A DNA stretch of 64,000 nucleotides, from positions 722,164-786,163 of the forward strand of contig NZ_CP067007.1 of assembly GCF_018128925.1 (NCBI RefSeq). The letters run 5' to 3'. The translations under genes were made by a program, and so were the position numbers. Of this stretch, positions 8,860 to 18,166 are shown one piece after another (within the stretch, counting starts at the first letter, position 1; each line of letters begins with the position of its first letter). This stretch comes from Nitrosopumilus sp. K4. GTDB taxonomy: Archaea > Thermoproteota > Nitrososphaeria > Nitrososphaerales > Nitrosopumilaceae. Under the pieces are notes generated by a model. That model saw nothing but the letters and a program-made list of their open reading frames with translations. It was not told where the DNA came from and made no database searches.

Positions 8860-9582
8860 TCATGCAGTAATTTCCTGATTAGGCTTGAATTTATTCCAGA
8901 GCAATCCCAGAATAATGGCAACTGAAATCCAAAAGGAAGATACAGCTAAAACTGAAACTGCTCGAAAGCCCTCAACAAGTTCCATGGGGGCAGTTATTGG
9001 ATCAGGATTGTCAGGCATTGCAACAAACACAGCTCCAATAAAAATAGCATAACCAGCTAATGAGATGAATTTCTTTTTACTTTCAAATTTTTTGGACAAT
9101 TTGTAAAATCCAACAGTTGCAAATCCAGATATTGCAATAAAAGACAGATACAAGATTGCACGTAAAACTACAGTCTCAGTATCTCCAACAGTTGGAGGGT
9201 TTGCAGGATATTTCAAGAAAGGGATGAAATACAACGTAAGCCACATTATGCCAGCTAAAACAAGTGCTTTTTTGACATTACTTTTACCTGGAAGTGAATG
9301 TCTTGACAATGCAAAAACAATTCCAAACAGTGCACCAACAGAAGTACCAAGTATAACACCTGCAAGTAATTGACCGCTCTTTTGCCATGTTCTATAGCCT
9401 TCGTATTCTACCCAAAATTCCAACGTATCCTCTTCTTCGCCAGACGCAAACAAGTTTTGGTTCTCAATCCCAATTGCTTCATCAAGATAGGGTTCAACAA
9501 TTGCAAGATTCACGCTACCATGGATAAATCCTGCAAGTGCGCCTGACACTAAAACAATGATTAGAAAAAGAGATGTTTTCAT
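8860..9582 (-). CDS. cbtA: CbtA-family cobalt transporter subunit
   Basis: A 240-residue membrane protein of the CbtA family of predicted cobalt transporters. It has an N-terminal helix with HGSVNLA, a charged external loop, WQKSGQLLAG entering a second helix, and several further membrane segments; FLKYPANPPTVGD is a typical CbtA block. It lies 11 bp after cbtB, the standard cbtB-cbtA order, so they form an operon. Cobalt import fits the cobalamin synthesis known in these archaea. Confidence 0.85.
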   Translation of the reverse strand: MKTSLFLIIVLVSGALAGFIHGSVNLAIVEPYLDEAIGIENQNLFASGEEEDTLEFWVEYEGYRTWQKSGQLLAGVILGTSVGALFGIVFALSRHSLPGKSNVKKALVLAGIMWLTLYFIPFLKYPANPPTVGDTETVVLRAILYLSFIAISGFATVGFYKLSKKFESKKKFISLAGYAIFIGAVFVAMPDNPDPITAPMELVEGFRAVSVLAVSSFWISVAIILGLLWNKFKPNQEITA

Positions 9583-9593
9583 GATATTAACTC

Positions 9594-9809
9594 CTAATGG
9601 CAGGGAAATCCTGCTGCATGTCTCATATCATGAGTAAGTTCATGAATGTACAAATCCTCAAAGGCTTGTTCACCATAAACTAAGCTAAAGACATGTCCCT
9701 GATCAAATCCAACTACAAACAAACCTGCAGCAAATACCACAGCTAAGGCAATAATTGCAATAGTTGGAACTCCTTTCTTAGAGACCGTTATTTGTCTTGA
9801 TTCAGACAT
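9594..9809 (-). CDS. cbtB: CbtB-family cobalt transporter subunit
   Basis: A small protein with one membrane helix (about residues 17-35 of the 71-residue form) and a histidine-rich tail, HELTHDMRHAAGFPCH, which is the CbtB metal-binding signature. ATG codons at 9821 and 9809 compete. A TATA box TATTTAAG at 9832-9839 is centred 26 bp before 9809, favouring the shorter leaderless form. First gene of the cbtBA operon. Confidence 0.85.
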   Translation of the reverse strand: MSESRQITVSKKGVPTIAIIALAVVFAAGLFVVGFDQGHVFSLVYGEQAFEDLYIHELTHDMRHAAGFPCH

Positions 9810-9831
9810 ATTGGTTGGCATCAAGAGTTTG

Positions 9832-9860
9832 TATTTAAGTTCTTGGACAATTTATCCAAT
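9832..9860 (-). promoter_or_regulatory. cbtB promoter with adjacent short inverted repeat
   Basis: TATTTAAG (9832-9839) is the TATA box of cbtB. Directly upstream, TTGGA-N7-TCCAA (9844-9860) is an inverted repeat placed where a repressor would occlude the BRE/TATA. Confidence 0.4.
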
Positions 9861-9873
9861 TAATAAACATAGA

Positions 9874-9900
9874 ATAACATCATATTTTAAGATGTTATTT
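9874..9900. promoter_or_regulatory. 9-9-9 inverted repeat between cbtB and response regulator
   Basis: AATAACATC and GATGTTATT are perfect 9-bp arms separated by 9 bp. The element lies in the divergent intergenic region, 21 bp upstream of the TATA-like TTTATCAT (9921-9928) of the response-regulator gene. Geometry fits a dimeric regulator contacting successive major grooves. Confidence 0.45.
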
Positions 9901-9955
9901 CTCAAAATGACAGACAATCCTTTATCATCAATTTTGATCGATATAAGACCAAGAA

Positions 9956-10711
9956 ATGGAAGATACCCAAGCAAAAAAAATATCATCGATTATTGAAAAT
10001 GCATTGATTAAGGAATATGGAGTAAATGGATACAGAACCATAATCAACACCATGAAAAATGAATCGGGAAAAACGCCAGAAAAAATATTATCAGATTATG
10101 ACACATTTGAACATCTATCTCAAAGAGTATTTGGAAGAGAAGGAGAAAAAATAATAGAAATCATAAAAGAAAAAATTTCAAAACAAGAAATAAACAGATT
10201 CATTTCAAAAGAACCAAAAAATAAAAAAATCAAGTTGCTTATTGCAGAAGACGAACCACATATTTTAGAAATTTACAAAGAATGGCTAAAATTTGAAAAC
10301 AAAGAAGTTGTTACAGCGTCGGATGGACAAAAATGTCTGGAAATATACAAAAAAGAACACAATTATGCTAAAGAAAATAATCTGCCAGAATATTTTGATG
10401 TTGTAATTTTAGATCACGTAATGCCAAAAATGACAGGAGTTCAAGTTGCACAAGAAATTTTGAAAATAAATTCAAATCAGAGAATTATATTTGCATCAGG
10501 ACAGATACAAAAAATTCTTTCAGAATCAATATCCAGATTAAATAAGGTGGTAGAAATGATTCAAAAACCATTTTCAATTGAAGCCTTGGATGATATGATT
10601 AACAACAAAACGTTGTTAGATAAAATAGAACAAAAAAACATTAATCAAGTAGAAAAGTCTTCGTTTGAAAAATATAATGAAGCAATGCTGATTTTGCAGA
10701 ATTTTTTTTAA
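9956..10711 (+). CDS. Response regulator with N-terminal thaumarchaeal output-type domain
   Basis: A 251-residue protein. Residues 1-75 form a small helical domain (IIENALIKEYG... FGREGEKIIEII) resembling the Nitrosopumilus-type output domain I know as NitrOD5. A receiver domain follows (about 92-225) with acidic pocket AEDE, phosphoacceptor D153 in VVILDHVMPKMTG, and K in the QKPFS block. It is oriented away from cbtBA. No histidine kinase is adjacent, so it is an orphan. Confidence 0.8.
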   Translation: MEDTQAKKISSIIENALIKEYGVNGYRTIINTMKNESGKTPEKILSDYDTFEHLSQRVFGREGEKIIEIIKEKISKQEINRFISKEPKNKKIKLLIAEDEPHILEIYKEWLKFENKEVVTASDGQKCLEIYKKEHNYAKENNLPEYFDVVILDHVMPKMTGVQVAQEILKINSNQRIIFASGQIQKILSESISRLNKVVEMIQKPFSIEALDDMINNKTLLDKIEQKNINQVEKSSFEKYNEAMLILQNFF

Positions 10712-10762
10712 AAATAAATTAAACATTATTGAATTTATATACAAAAAGAAGAAAAATGTAAT

Positions 10763-11389
10763 GTGAAAAAAAATATCGAGACATTACAAAACATTGTTTC
10801 ACGAAAAGGTTCAAGTAAAATTTTAACATTTAGCATCCCCCATGTTTTCAAAGCATTACAAATGCTATCAAGAGATAGATTCGTAAGCAGAGCAACATTT
10901 TGTAAGGAAATTCATCTAGGTGAAGGGGCAGTCAAAACTTTGATTTCCCATCTAAAAGAAGCTCAAATGGTAGAGTCTACAAAATCAGGCACCTTTCTGA
11001 CAAACAAGGGGAAAAAATTTATTGCAGATATTCAAAAGGTCATGTGCAATGAATGTGTCATTAAAAAATCAGATTTTCTTTCTGGAAAATTTAACCATGC
11101 TGTTCTATTAAAAAAATATTCAAAGGCCATCAAAACAGGACTGGAGCAAAGAGATTATGCAATTTTGTATGGTTCTTCAGGCTGTACCACTATTTTGTTT
11201 AAAAACAATCATTTTGTTTTTCCAGATGAAAAAGATTGTTTTTCAAACGAACCCTCAATAAAAAACACTCTCCAAAAAGAGTTATCGCCAGAAGAAGAAG
11301 ACGTGATCATAATTTCATCATCGGATGATCCATTTGTTGCAGAAATATCTGCAAAAAACTCTGCATTATGGACACTTGCAACAACGTAG
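10763..11389 (+). CDS. DUF4443-like transcriptional regulator
   Basis: A 208-residue protein with an N-terminal wHTH (FVSRATFCKEIHLGEGAVKT, about residues 41-60) and a C-terminal region with CNEC and DYAILYGSSGCTTI resembling the archaeal DUF4443 ligand-binding domain. Starts at GTG 10763, with TTTATATA at 10734-10741 centred exactly 26 bp upstream, so the transcript is leaderless. Confidence 0.7.
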   Translation: MKKNIETLQNIVSRKGSSKILTFSIPHVFKALQMLSRDRFVSRATFCKEIHLGEGAVKTLISHLKEAQMVESTKSGTFLTNKGKKFIADIQKVMCNECVIKKSDFLSGKFNHAVLLKKYSKAIKTGLEQRDYAILYGSSGCTTILFKNNHFVFPDEKDCFSNEPSIKNTLQKELSPEEEDVIIISSSDDPFVAEISAKNSALWTLATT

Positions 11390-11425
11390 ACAAACTATTT
11401 ACTTGAATTAGGAATCTAAGATTCG

Positions 11426-12067
11426 TTGACAAAGATCTTTTTGGTAATTCCAGTAATAGTAGGAATTATCGTAGGAGGGTTCATTACATTTTATCCACAA
11501 GAAGAACGACAAGACACACTGTTAACAAAATCAAAATTAATTGAAGGAGGGTCTCCAATTCTTGGAAGTCCATCTGCACCAATAACAATTTTAGAATGGG
11601 GAGATTATCAATGCACGTTTTGTTACAAATTTCACGATACAACATTAAAAATCATTGAAGAAGAATATATCAAAACAGGCAAAGTAAAACTTGTTTTCAA
11701 AGATTTCCCACTAAATGGTCCCGATTCTGTATTGGCTGCAGAAGCAGCATATTGTGCAAATGATCAAAGAAAGTATTGGGAATACCATGATGAGACATAC
11801 AAGAATTGGGCAGGAGAAAGAACAGGCTGGATTACAAGGGACTCATTAGAAAAATTTGCCATGACTGTGAATTTGGATTTGAATAAATTCAACAACTGCA
11901 TGGACTCGCACACATACAAAGAAAAGGTAAATCAACTCTATGATTTTGGACAAGAAGTTGGAATTGATGCTACGCCTTCATTTTTGGTTTTCAATGATGA
12001 AAAAATTATTAAAATTCGCGGAAATCAACCATTAGAAGTTTTTCTAAAAACTTTTGATGAATTATAG
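11426..12067 (+). CDS. DsbA-like thiol-disulfide oxidoreductase, membrane-anchored
   Basis: A 213-residue thioredoxin-fold protein with an N-terminal membrane anchor (residues 4-23). The active site is C63-T-F-C66 in WGDYQCTFCYKFH, and the cis-proline loop is ATPSFLV (about 184-190). It would act outside the membrane, oxidising or isomerising disulfides in exported proteins. Starts at TTG. It stands alone, just before prf1. Confidence 0.85.
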   Translation: MTKIFLVIPVIVGIIVGGFITFYPQEERQDTLLTKSKLIEGGSPILGSPSAPITILEWGDYQCTFCYKFHDTTLKIIEEEYIKTGKVKLVFKDFPLNGPDSVLAAEAAYCANDQRKYWEYHDETYKNWAGERTGWITRDSLEKFAMTVNLDLNKFNNCMDSHTYKEKVNQLYDFGQEVGIDATPSFLVFNDEKIIKIRGNQPLEVFLKTFDEL

Positions 12068-12132
12068 TTTTTAGTATTTTTTGAAAATGAATCAACCAAA
12101 CTTAATATGCGTATTACAAGGAGAAGCCAACA

Positions 12133-13413
12133 ATGGGTAAGATCGAGATTGAAAAGCAAGATTCTGTTAAGCTTTACAAAATTAGAAAAATTCTTGATGA
12201 GTTGTCCCAAAAATCAGGAAGAGGAACCGAGCTTATCAGCGTATACATACCTAAAGGAAAACAATTGCACGAAATCATAGGTACCCTACAGCAAGAACAA
12301 GGAACAGCTGATAACATCAAATCAGATCTTACCAGAAGCCACGTGGTAGATTCACTTGGAAAAGTTGTTCAGAGACTAAAACTATACAAAAAAACACCAG
12401 AACGTGGACTAGTAATGTTTTGTGGAGCATTGCCACCTGAAGGCGGAGGTCCATTGGGAAGTGAAGTTGTTCAGGTATGGGAAATTGATCCTCCAAAAGA
12501 CTTGAATCAATATCTGTATAGATGCGATGATCATTTTCATGTCGACATTCTAAAAGACATGTTAAAAGATGACAACCTAATCGGATTCTTGGCAATTGAT
12601 GCAAAAGATGCAGGATGGGGATTATTACATGGTGATAAGATCGAGGTTCTAGCACAAACAGGTTCAGGTGTTGCTGGAAAACACAGACAAGGAGGACAGT
12701 CTGCTAAAAGATTCCAAAAACTAAGAGAGATGGAATTATCATACTACTATAACAGAGTGGCTGAAACTACAAGAGAATACTTTATCGATATTTATCCAAT
12801 CAAAGGATTAGTAATTTCTGGACCAGGTCCAACAAAAGAAGATTTCATTAATGGTAATTATCTAGAATACCGTCTTCAAAATATGATCATTGCAACAATT
12901 GATTCATCGTATTCAGGAGCAGAAGGAATCAGAGAGGCATTTGCAAAAGCAGGGGACATTCTGTCAGATTTTAGGATGGTTGAAGAAAAGAAACTTGTTG
13001 AAGATTTATTCAAAGAAATCAATGGTCGTACCGGATTAGGCACATATGGATTAAAAGAGGTGATTGAACTTCTCAAAAATAATGTCGTCAAAACCTTACT
13101 GATAACAGACAATACAAACTTGCATAGAATAGAGGGAAAATGTAAGAGATGTCAAAACATTCAAGAAGAAATTGTAGAAAGGCCTGAAGTCATTCCAAAA
13201 AAGACAGAGTTTGCAAACAATCCGTGCCCGGGTTGTAAGTCAATGGAAGTAGAAGCAAACGAACAAGACATAGTGGATTATCTGGAATTGCTTGCAGCAC
13301 AAACTGGAACCCAACTTGAAGTAATTTCAGGAACAGCAGAACATGGAGTTATGTTATCCAGTCTAGGAAGCGTTGGTGCAATTTTAAGATACAATCCAGG
13401 CCACACTAAATAA
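12133..13413 (+). CDS. prf1: Peptide chain release factor aRF1
   Basis: A 426-residue archaeal class-1 release factor that reads all three stop codons and triggers peptidyl-tRNA hydrolysis. The stop-decoding NIKS motif is at residues 61-64 and the catalytic GGQ at 187-189. Domain 3 has a zinc-type pair of CxxC motifs (C337/C340, C365/C368). The ATG is preceded by a Shine-Dalgarno-like AGGAG at 12118-12122, unlike the leaderless neighbours. Ends 8 bp inside the convergent HIT gene. Confidence 0.97.
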   Translation: MGKIEIEKQDSVKLYKIRKILDELSQKSGRGTELISVYIPKGKQLHEIIGTLQQEQGTADNIKSDLTRSHVVDSLGKVVQRLKLYKKTPERGLVMFCGALPPEGGGPLGSEVVQVWEIDPPKDLNQYLYRCDDHFHVDILKDMLKDDNLIGFLAIDAKDAGWGLLHGDKIEVLAQTGSGVAGKHRQGGQSAKRFQKLREMELSYYYNRVAETTREYFIDIYPIKGLVISGPGPTKEDFINGNYLEYRLQNMIIATIDSSYSGAEGIREAFAKAGDILSDFRMVEEKKLVEDLFKEINGRTGLGTYGLKEVIELLKNNVVKTLLITDNTNLHRIEGKCKRCQNIQEEIVERPEVIPKKTEFANNPCPGCKSMEVEANEQDIVDYLELLAAQTGTQLEVISGTAEHGVMLSSLGSVGAILRYNPGHTK

Positions 13414-13810
13414 TATCTTTGATTTTTTTAGCAAGTTCAGATAATTCAGCATCATCAGATATTGCACGTTTTGTCCAAATTGTTCCCTTGTGATTATATC
13501 TAGGAATAATATGCACATGTACATGTGGGATTATTTGTTTTGCAGCTCTACCATTATTTTGTCCTAAACTAAATGCATCTGCACCTGTCACAGAAATAAC
13601 GGCATTTGCAATTTTTGGTACAAGTGAAAACATATCCCCTACAGAATCGGAATCCATGTCAGTGATTCTTTCATGATGTTCTTTTGGAATGACTAAACTA
13701 TGCCCGATGTCTATTGGGTACTTGTCCAAAATTGCAATATGTTTTTCATCCTCATAAATAATATGCCCATTTCGTTTTCCAGATAAAATTTCACAAAATA
13801 TACAAGCCAT
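13406..13810 (-). CDS. HIT-family nucleotide hydrolase
   Basis: A 134-residue histidine-triad protein. The catalytic triad HVHVHII is at residues 96-102; CIFC near the N-terminus is typical of the branch. Family members hydrolyse AMP-lysine or dinucleoside polyphosphates. Convergent with prf1, overlapping it by 8 bp. Confidence 0.92.
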   Translation of the reverse strand: MACIFCEILSGKRNGHIIYEDEKHIAILDKYPIDIGHSLVIPKEHHERITDMDSDSVGDMFSLVPKIANAVISVTGADAFSLGQNNGRAAKQIIPHVHVHIIPRYNHKGTIWTKRAISDDAELSELAKKIKDII

Positions 13811-13889
13811 ATCAAACCAGCAATTTTTGATTTTATTTATTGTTTCATCGAACAGTTAATTAGGGCAATTTCAGAAATTTTTGTATCTC

Positions 13890-14489
13890 ATGGGACGAAA
13901 AGAAAGAAGAGAACGTGAACAAAAAAGAGATAATTTTGCCTCTAAGCGTTCTGCAGAAAAACGAAAGCAGACACTCATTGCAGCGGGTGTTTTAGGCGTA
14001 ATTGCAGTAATCGTAGGGTATTCTGCATTTTTGTTTGCAAATATGAGTGACACAGCAGTTCCAGGAGGGCCTGAAAACGCAGGAGCATTAGGCAGTGAAC
14101 ATTCACATGCTGCAATTTTGGTTAAGATATTTGGAGATAAATTTGACTTTTCAGCACCAGCATATCAAATCAAATCAAGCTGGATTCATTTTGAAGGAAG
14201 AGACGGTACTACTGTTCACAAACATGCAACAGGAGTAACACTAGGATATCTGTTTGAGACATTAGGATTAGGACTTGATGATCAATGCTTTATCTTCCAA
14301 GATGGGAGAGAGTTTTGCACTAATGAGGACTATTCGCTAAAGTTCTATGTTAACGGAGAGCAATTGCCAGACATTAGGCCATTGGAGATTCAAGAAGGAG
14401 ACAGAATATTGATTTCATATGGTGCAGAAACTCCCGAAGAGATTGAAGGTCAATTATTAGAATTAGAAAACCAAGAAATCATCAAATAG
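13890..14489 (+). CDS. Membrane-anchored His-rich extracytoplasmic protein
   Basis: A 199-residue protein starting at ATG 13890 (a TTG three codons upstream is less likely). The N-terminus is very basic (GRKERREREQKRD), followed by one membrane helix (about 31-50) and an external domain with repeated histidines: EHSHAAILVKIFG, SWIHFEGRDG, TVHKHATG. Two cysteines (CFIF, FCTNED) could form a disulfide. The domain is widespread in related archaea as I recall, but I know no function; metal binding is inferred from the histidines. Confidence 0.7.
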   Translation: MGRKERREREQKRDNFASKRSAEKRKQTLIAAGVLGVIAVIVGYSAFLFANMSDTAVPGGPENAGALGSEHSHAAILVKIFGDKFDFSAPAYQIKSSWIHFEGRDGTTVHKHATGVTLGYLFETLGLGLDDQCFIFQDGREFCTNEDYSLKFYVNGEQLPDIRPLEIQEGDRILISYGAETPEEIEGQLLELENQEIIK

Positions 14490-14492
14490 AGT

Positions 14493-14687
14493 TCAAGAAT
14501 CTTTTGCAGTAAACTGTGCAGAATTATCAAAGAACATGTAATATCCACACCTAGTGCATCGTAATACCGTCAATGGTGTGGTAAGAAATTCTTTGTCTTG
14601 AAATCTACCAGATAGTTTGACATCTTCTCCCGCAATCTCTGCTTTATTTCCCTGACATACTGGACAGTGTAATTCTTTTTGTTCCAT
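14493..14687 (-). CDS. Small zinc-ribbon protein
   Basis: A 64-residue protein with CPVC near the N-terminus and CTRCGYY about 35 residues later, a classic two-knuckle zinc ribbon. Convergent with the preceding gene, 3 bp apart. Probably a nucleic-acid or protein adaptor; function unknown. Confidence 0.7.
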   Translation of the reverse strand: MEQKELHCPVCQGNKAEIAGEDVKLSGRFQDKEFLTTPLTVLRCTRCGYYMFFDNSAQFTAKDS

Positions 14688-14788
14688 ATGTTTCGAACAA
14701 ATCGTTGAAATTTAAACGCTCTACAATACTGAATAAGTGTCGATAATTTCAACAAAGTCTAAATTATAGCAATTTTGAATTTAGTATT

Positions 14789-16462
14789 ATGGAAATTTCT
14801 AGCAGAAATGTTGTTGAAGGAACATCTCGTGCACCCCATAGAGCAATGTACAAGGCTATGGGATTAACAGATAACGATTTAGGCAAACCATTCATCGGTG
14901 TTTGTCATACAGGAAATGAGGCGACACCTTGTAACATTCATCTTCCAAGACTAGCCCTAAGAGCAAAAGAAGGAGTAATTGACGGAGGTGCAACACCAAG
15001 AGAGTTTTCCACTATTGCAGTTAGTGACGGAATTGCAATGGGTCATGAAGGGATGAAATCATCATTGATCTCTCGTGAAGTTATTGCAGATTCAATTGAA
15101 TTAATGGTAAGAGCGCATCAATATGATGCACTTGTAGGTATTGCAGGATGTGACAAAAGCTTACCTGGAACCATGATGGCAATGGCACGACTGAATTTGC
15201 CGTCGGTTTTTGTTTATGGAGGAACAATCATGCCAGGCATGTTAGATGGAAAAGAGCTTACAGTAGTAGATGTCTATGAGGCAGTAGGGGCATATGATGC
15301 AGGACAGTTATCACTAGAGGCTTTGAAAAATATCGAAAACACAGCATGTCCAAATGCTGGTTCCTGTGGAGGAATGTTTACAGCAAATACCATGGCATCA
15401 ATTTCAGAAGCAATCGGACTTGCATTACCAGGAAGTGCCAGCCCACCTGCTGAAGACGACAGAAGAGAGAAAATGGTTTATGATACAGGAGTAGCATGTG
15501 TAAAATTACTAGAGCAAAATATCAAACCAAGTGATATTTTGACATTTGAAGCATTTGAAAACGCAATTACAATGCTAAATGCAGTCGGAGGATCAACAAA
15601 TGGAATATTGCATTTATTGGCATTATCAAACGAAGTTGGGATAAAACTAACTTATGACGATTTTGAAAGAGTTAGAAAAAAGACACCACATCTTGCAGAT
15701 ATGAAACCTGGAGGTAGTTACGTGATGAATTCTCTTGACAAAATCGGAGGAATTCCATTTGTTCTAAAAAAATTATCAGATAAAGGACTAATTCACGATA
15801 ATTGTATGACAGTTACTGGAAAAACAATTCGACAGAATCTTGAATCTATGAATATAACAGAACCAGAACAGCAAATTGTAAAATCAGTTGAAGACCCATT
15901 GCATTCTGTTGGAACAGCAGTAGTTTTGAAAGGAAGTCTAGCACCAGATGGAGCAGTAATCAAAACAGCAGGAGTAGAAATGACAAAATTTACTGGAAAA
16001 GCACGCGTGTTTGACAGAGAAGAATATGCATTTGATGCAGTTTCAAAAGGAGAGATTGACGAAGGACATGTAGTAGTTATCAGATACGAGGGGCCCAAAG
16101 GAGGTCCAGGCATGAGAGAAATGCTGGCAACAACTGCAGCTCTTGTAGGTCAAGGATTAGGTAAGAAAGTAGCAATGGTTACAGACGGAAGGTTTTCTGG
16201 AGGAACAAGAGGATTTATGGTAGGACACGTTGCACCAGAAGCATATGTAGGTGGACCAATTGCGCTTGTAAAAGACGATGATGAAATTACAATAGATACT
16301 GAAACTAACATTATTGATCTTCATGTTTTACCAGAAGAATTAGAAAATAGAAGAAAACAATGGAGTCCTCCAAAACCAAACTATACAACAGGTGCACTTG
16401 CAAAATTTGCAACGCTTGTAGGTTCTGCAGCTGAAGGCGCCATCACTAAACCTAATCTATAA
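14789..16462 (+). CDS. ilvD: Dihydroxy-acid dehydratase
   Basis: A 557-residue IlvD, which dehydrates 2,3-dihydroxy-3-methyl acids to 2-keto acids in valine, leucine and isoleucine synthesis. Cluster cysteines fit the IlvD pattern: C48 (region [13 protein letters not shown]), C121 in GCDKSLPGT, and C193 in [11 protein letters not shown]. Further conserved blocks are GGSTNG and the late [11 protein letters not shown]. Full length and apparently monocistronic; no other ilv/leu gene is in the window. Confidence 0.96.
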   Translation: MEISSRNVVEGTSRAPHRAMYKAMGLTDNDLGKPFIGVCHTGNEATPCNIHLPRLALRAKEGVIDGGATPREFSTIAVSDGIAMGHEGMKSSLISREVIADSIELMVRAHQYDALVGIAGCDKSLPGTMMAMARLNLPSVFVYGGTIMPGMLDGKELTVVDVYEAVGAYDAGQLSLEALKNIENTACPNAGSCGGMFTANTMASISEAIGLALPGSASPPAEDDRREKMVYDTGVACVKLLEQNIKPSDILTFEAFENAITMLNAVGGSTNGILHLLALSNEVGIKLTYDDFERVRKKTPHLADMKPGGSYVMNSLDKIGGIPFVLKKLSDKGLIHDNCMTVTGKTIRQNLESMNITEPEQQIVKSVEDPLHSVGTAVVLKGSLAPDGAVIKTAGVEMTKFTGKARVFDREEYAFDAVSKGEIDEGHVVVIRYEGPKGGPGMREMLATTAALVGQGLGKKVAMVTDGRFSGGTRGFMVGHVAPEAYVGGPIALVKDDDEITIDTETNIIDLHVLPEELENRRKQWSPPKPNYTTGALAKFATLVGSAAEGAITKPNL

Positions 16463-16493
16463 ATCCATTGTAGATTATTTTGAAGTAAGAATA

Positions 16494-17618
16494 ATGATCA
16501 AGGTAATTCCAATTGTTTTACTTCTATTGCTTGGAAATTTTGCTGTAAACACGTTTGGAGACATCCCTCCCCCATTAAAACAAACAGGAATTGATCCACA
16601 CAATACGAAATGTAAATCACATTTGACATTGATTTTCAAAATTGGATGGATTCCTGCATGTGTTAAAGAAGAAAGTGTGGAAAAACTAATTCAAAGAGGA
16701 TGGGCAGAGGATCACAATCCAACACATACAAAAATTATTACAAATAGCGGATTGATATTTGCAACGTTGCAAGGCGAAGATAAAATTGTTGAAATTAACT
16801 CCATGAAAAAATTTGATGCAGGAGAAAAAATGACATATGTTTCAACAAACATGGATGCAAGCATGGTAGCTGCAACAAGCAGTAAAGAAAATTCAATATT
16901 TGTATATGAAGCACATTCTGGAGAACTTTTGTCAAAAATTAGCGTAGGAGATACGCCAAAAGGTTTGAAATTTGACCCAACAGGAAATTTGATTTTTGTG
17001 GCAAATGAAGGTGCAGGTACGATTAGCGTAATTGATGTTCTTAGGCATACAGTGGTAAAAGAAATCAAGGTAGGAACAATGCCACACAACATAGTTTTCA
17101 CACAAAATGGGATTACAGCATACGTTACATTACAAGGTCAAGACGAGATTGTGGAAATTGACGTTGATTCCTTAACAGTAGTTGACAGGTTTTCTGTTGG
17201 AAAAATGCCCCACAATTTAGACATAACACCAGATGCAAAACACATTCTAGTCACAAACATCGGAACAAATGATGTTTCAGTAATAGATCTGAACGAAAAA
17301 GAGATTATCAAAAACATACCAGTAACTAAAGGACATCATGGGATTGATATACCACAGTCAGGAAACAGGATATTTGTCTCAGGAATAGCAGAAGACAAGA
17401 TCAGTGTGATTGATTCAGGGAATTTTGAGGTAATTGAAGAAATCACAGTAGGGGCAGGACCACATGGGTTAAGAACCAATACAGAAGGAACACTATTGTA
17501 TGTTGCAGTAGTAAATGATAATCACATAGTAGTGATAGATACGGAGACTCTTTTGATCAAACACAGAATAGATGTTGGAGAAAAACCATTTTGGGTAACG
17601 GTACCAGCAAACCCTTAA
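16494..17618 (+). CDS. Exported YVTN-type beta-propeller protein
   Basis: A 374-residue secreted protein: signal peptide (residues 1-22), a short domain with CKSHLTLIFKIGW...C (two cysteines), then six or seven repeats of the 40-residue YVTN family, marked by phrases like IFVANEGAGTISVID, VGTMPHNI and VGKMPHNL. The recurrent G-x-(M/A/T)-P-H(K)-(N/G)-(L/I) turn is characteristic. Likely a surface propeller for binding, as in archaeal S-layer-associated proteins. Overlaps the convergent gene by 4 bp. Confidence 0.85.
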   Translation: MIKVIPIVLLLLLGNFAVNTFGDIPPPLKQTGIDPHNTKCKSHLTLIFKIGWIPACVKEESVEKLIQRGWAEDHNPTHTKIITNSGLIFATLQGEDKIVEINSMKKFDAGEKMTYVSTNMDASMVAATSSKENSIFVYEAHSGELLSKISVGDTPKGLKFDPTGNLIFVANEGAGTISVIDVLRHTVVKEIKVGTMPHNIVFTQNGITAYVTLQGQDEIVEIDVDSLTVVDRFSVGKMPHNLDITPDAKHILVTNIGTNDVSVIDLNEKEIIKNIPVTKGHHGIDIPQSGNRIFVSGIAEDKISVIDSGNFEVIEEITVGAGPHGLRTNTEGTLLYVAVVNDNHIVVIDTETLLIKHRIDVGEKPFWVTVPANP

Positions 17619-18166
17619 AATTTTAACCTGTCAAAATCAATCTTTTCTTGTTCATTGATGTAAATTTTCAAAAGTTCCTTCCATGCTTTCTGAAGATCAG
17701 TTGAGAATTTTTTGAAACCCGATTGACTTGATAAAGATACTTTGTTTTGTGGGTTGTAAGTCACATCATTTAGAGAAACACAATGTACAGCATCATTTCT
17801 AACCTCAAAGAGTCTGGACATGCCACGTGTAAATTCAGGTCCAAAAACTTTCCAATCAAGAAACGTCCTAATTTTTCTGTTAATTGGAACAAGGTTCAGC
17901 AGATACAGCAATTCTGTGCTGTCTCGCTCATTTGAAACGCCAACAATTCGTAAACGAATTATCTCATCAAACAAAAATGCCATCTTTGAGAATGCTGATA
18001 ATACACTGTCCCTGTTTTTTGATATCTTTAGCTTAGAATCAAATCCTTTTTTGACAACACCATTATTAACAAAGTAATGCTTTTCATTGTCAATTAGATA
18101 TAGACGAATTTTTAACGGATGTTTTTTTCCTTTAATCTTTCTCAAATATTGTGAAACACTCAACAT
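17615..18166 (-). CDS. Hypothetical protein with HEPN-like RNDAVH motif
   Basis: A 183-residue, mostly helical protein of no family I can name with certainty. Residues about 116-132 read MSRLFEVRNDAVHC; R-N-x3-H inside a helix preceded by a hydrophobic stretch matches the R-x4-H active motif of HEPN ribonucleases. The preceding helix pair (FDEIIRLRIVGV ... LLYLLNLV) also fits a four-helix HEPN bundle. No partner nucleotidyltransferase is adjacent. Function remains open. Confidence 0.5.
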   Translation of the reverse strand: MLSVSQYLRKIKGKKHPLKIRLYLIDNEKHYFVNNGVVKKGFDSKLKISKNRDSVLSAFSKMAFLFDEIIRLRIVGVSNERDSTELLYLLNLVPINRKIRTFLDWKVFGPEFTRGMSRLFEVRNDAVHCVSLNDVTYNPQNKVSLSSQSGFKKFSTDLQKAWKELLKIYINEQEKIDFDRLKF

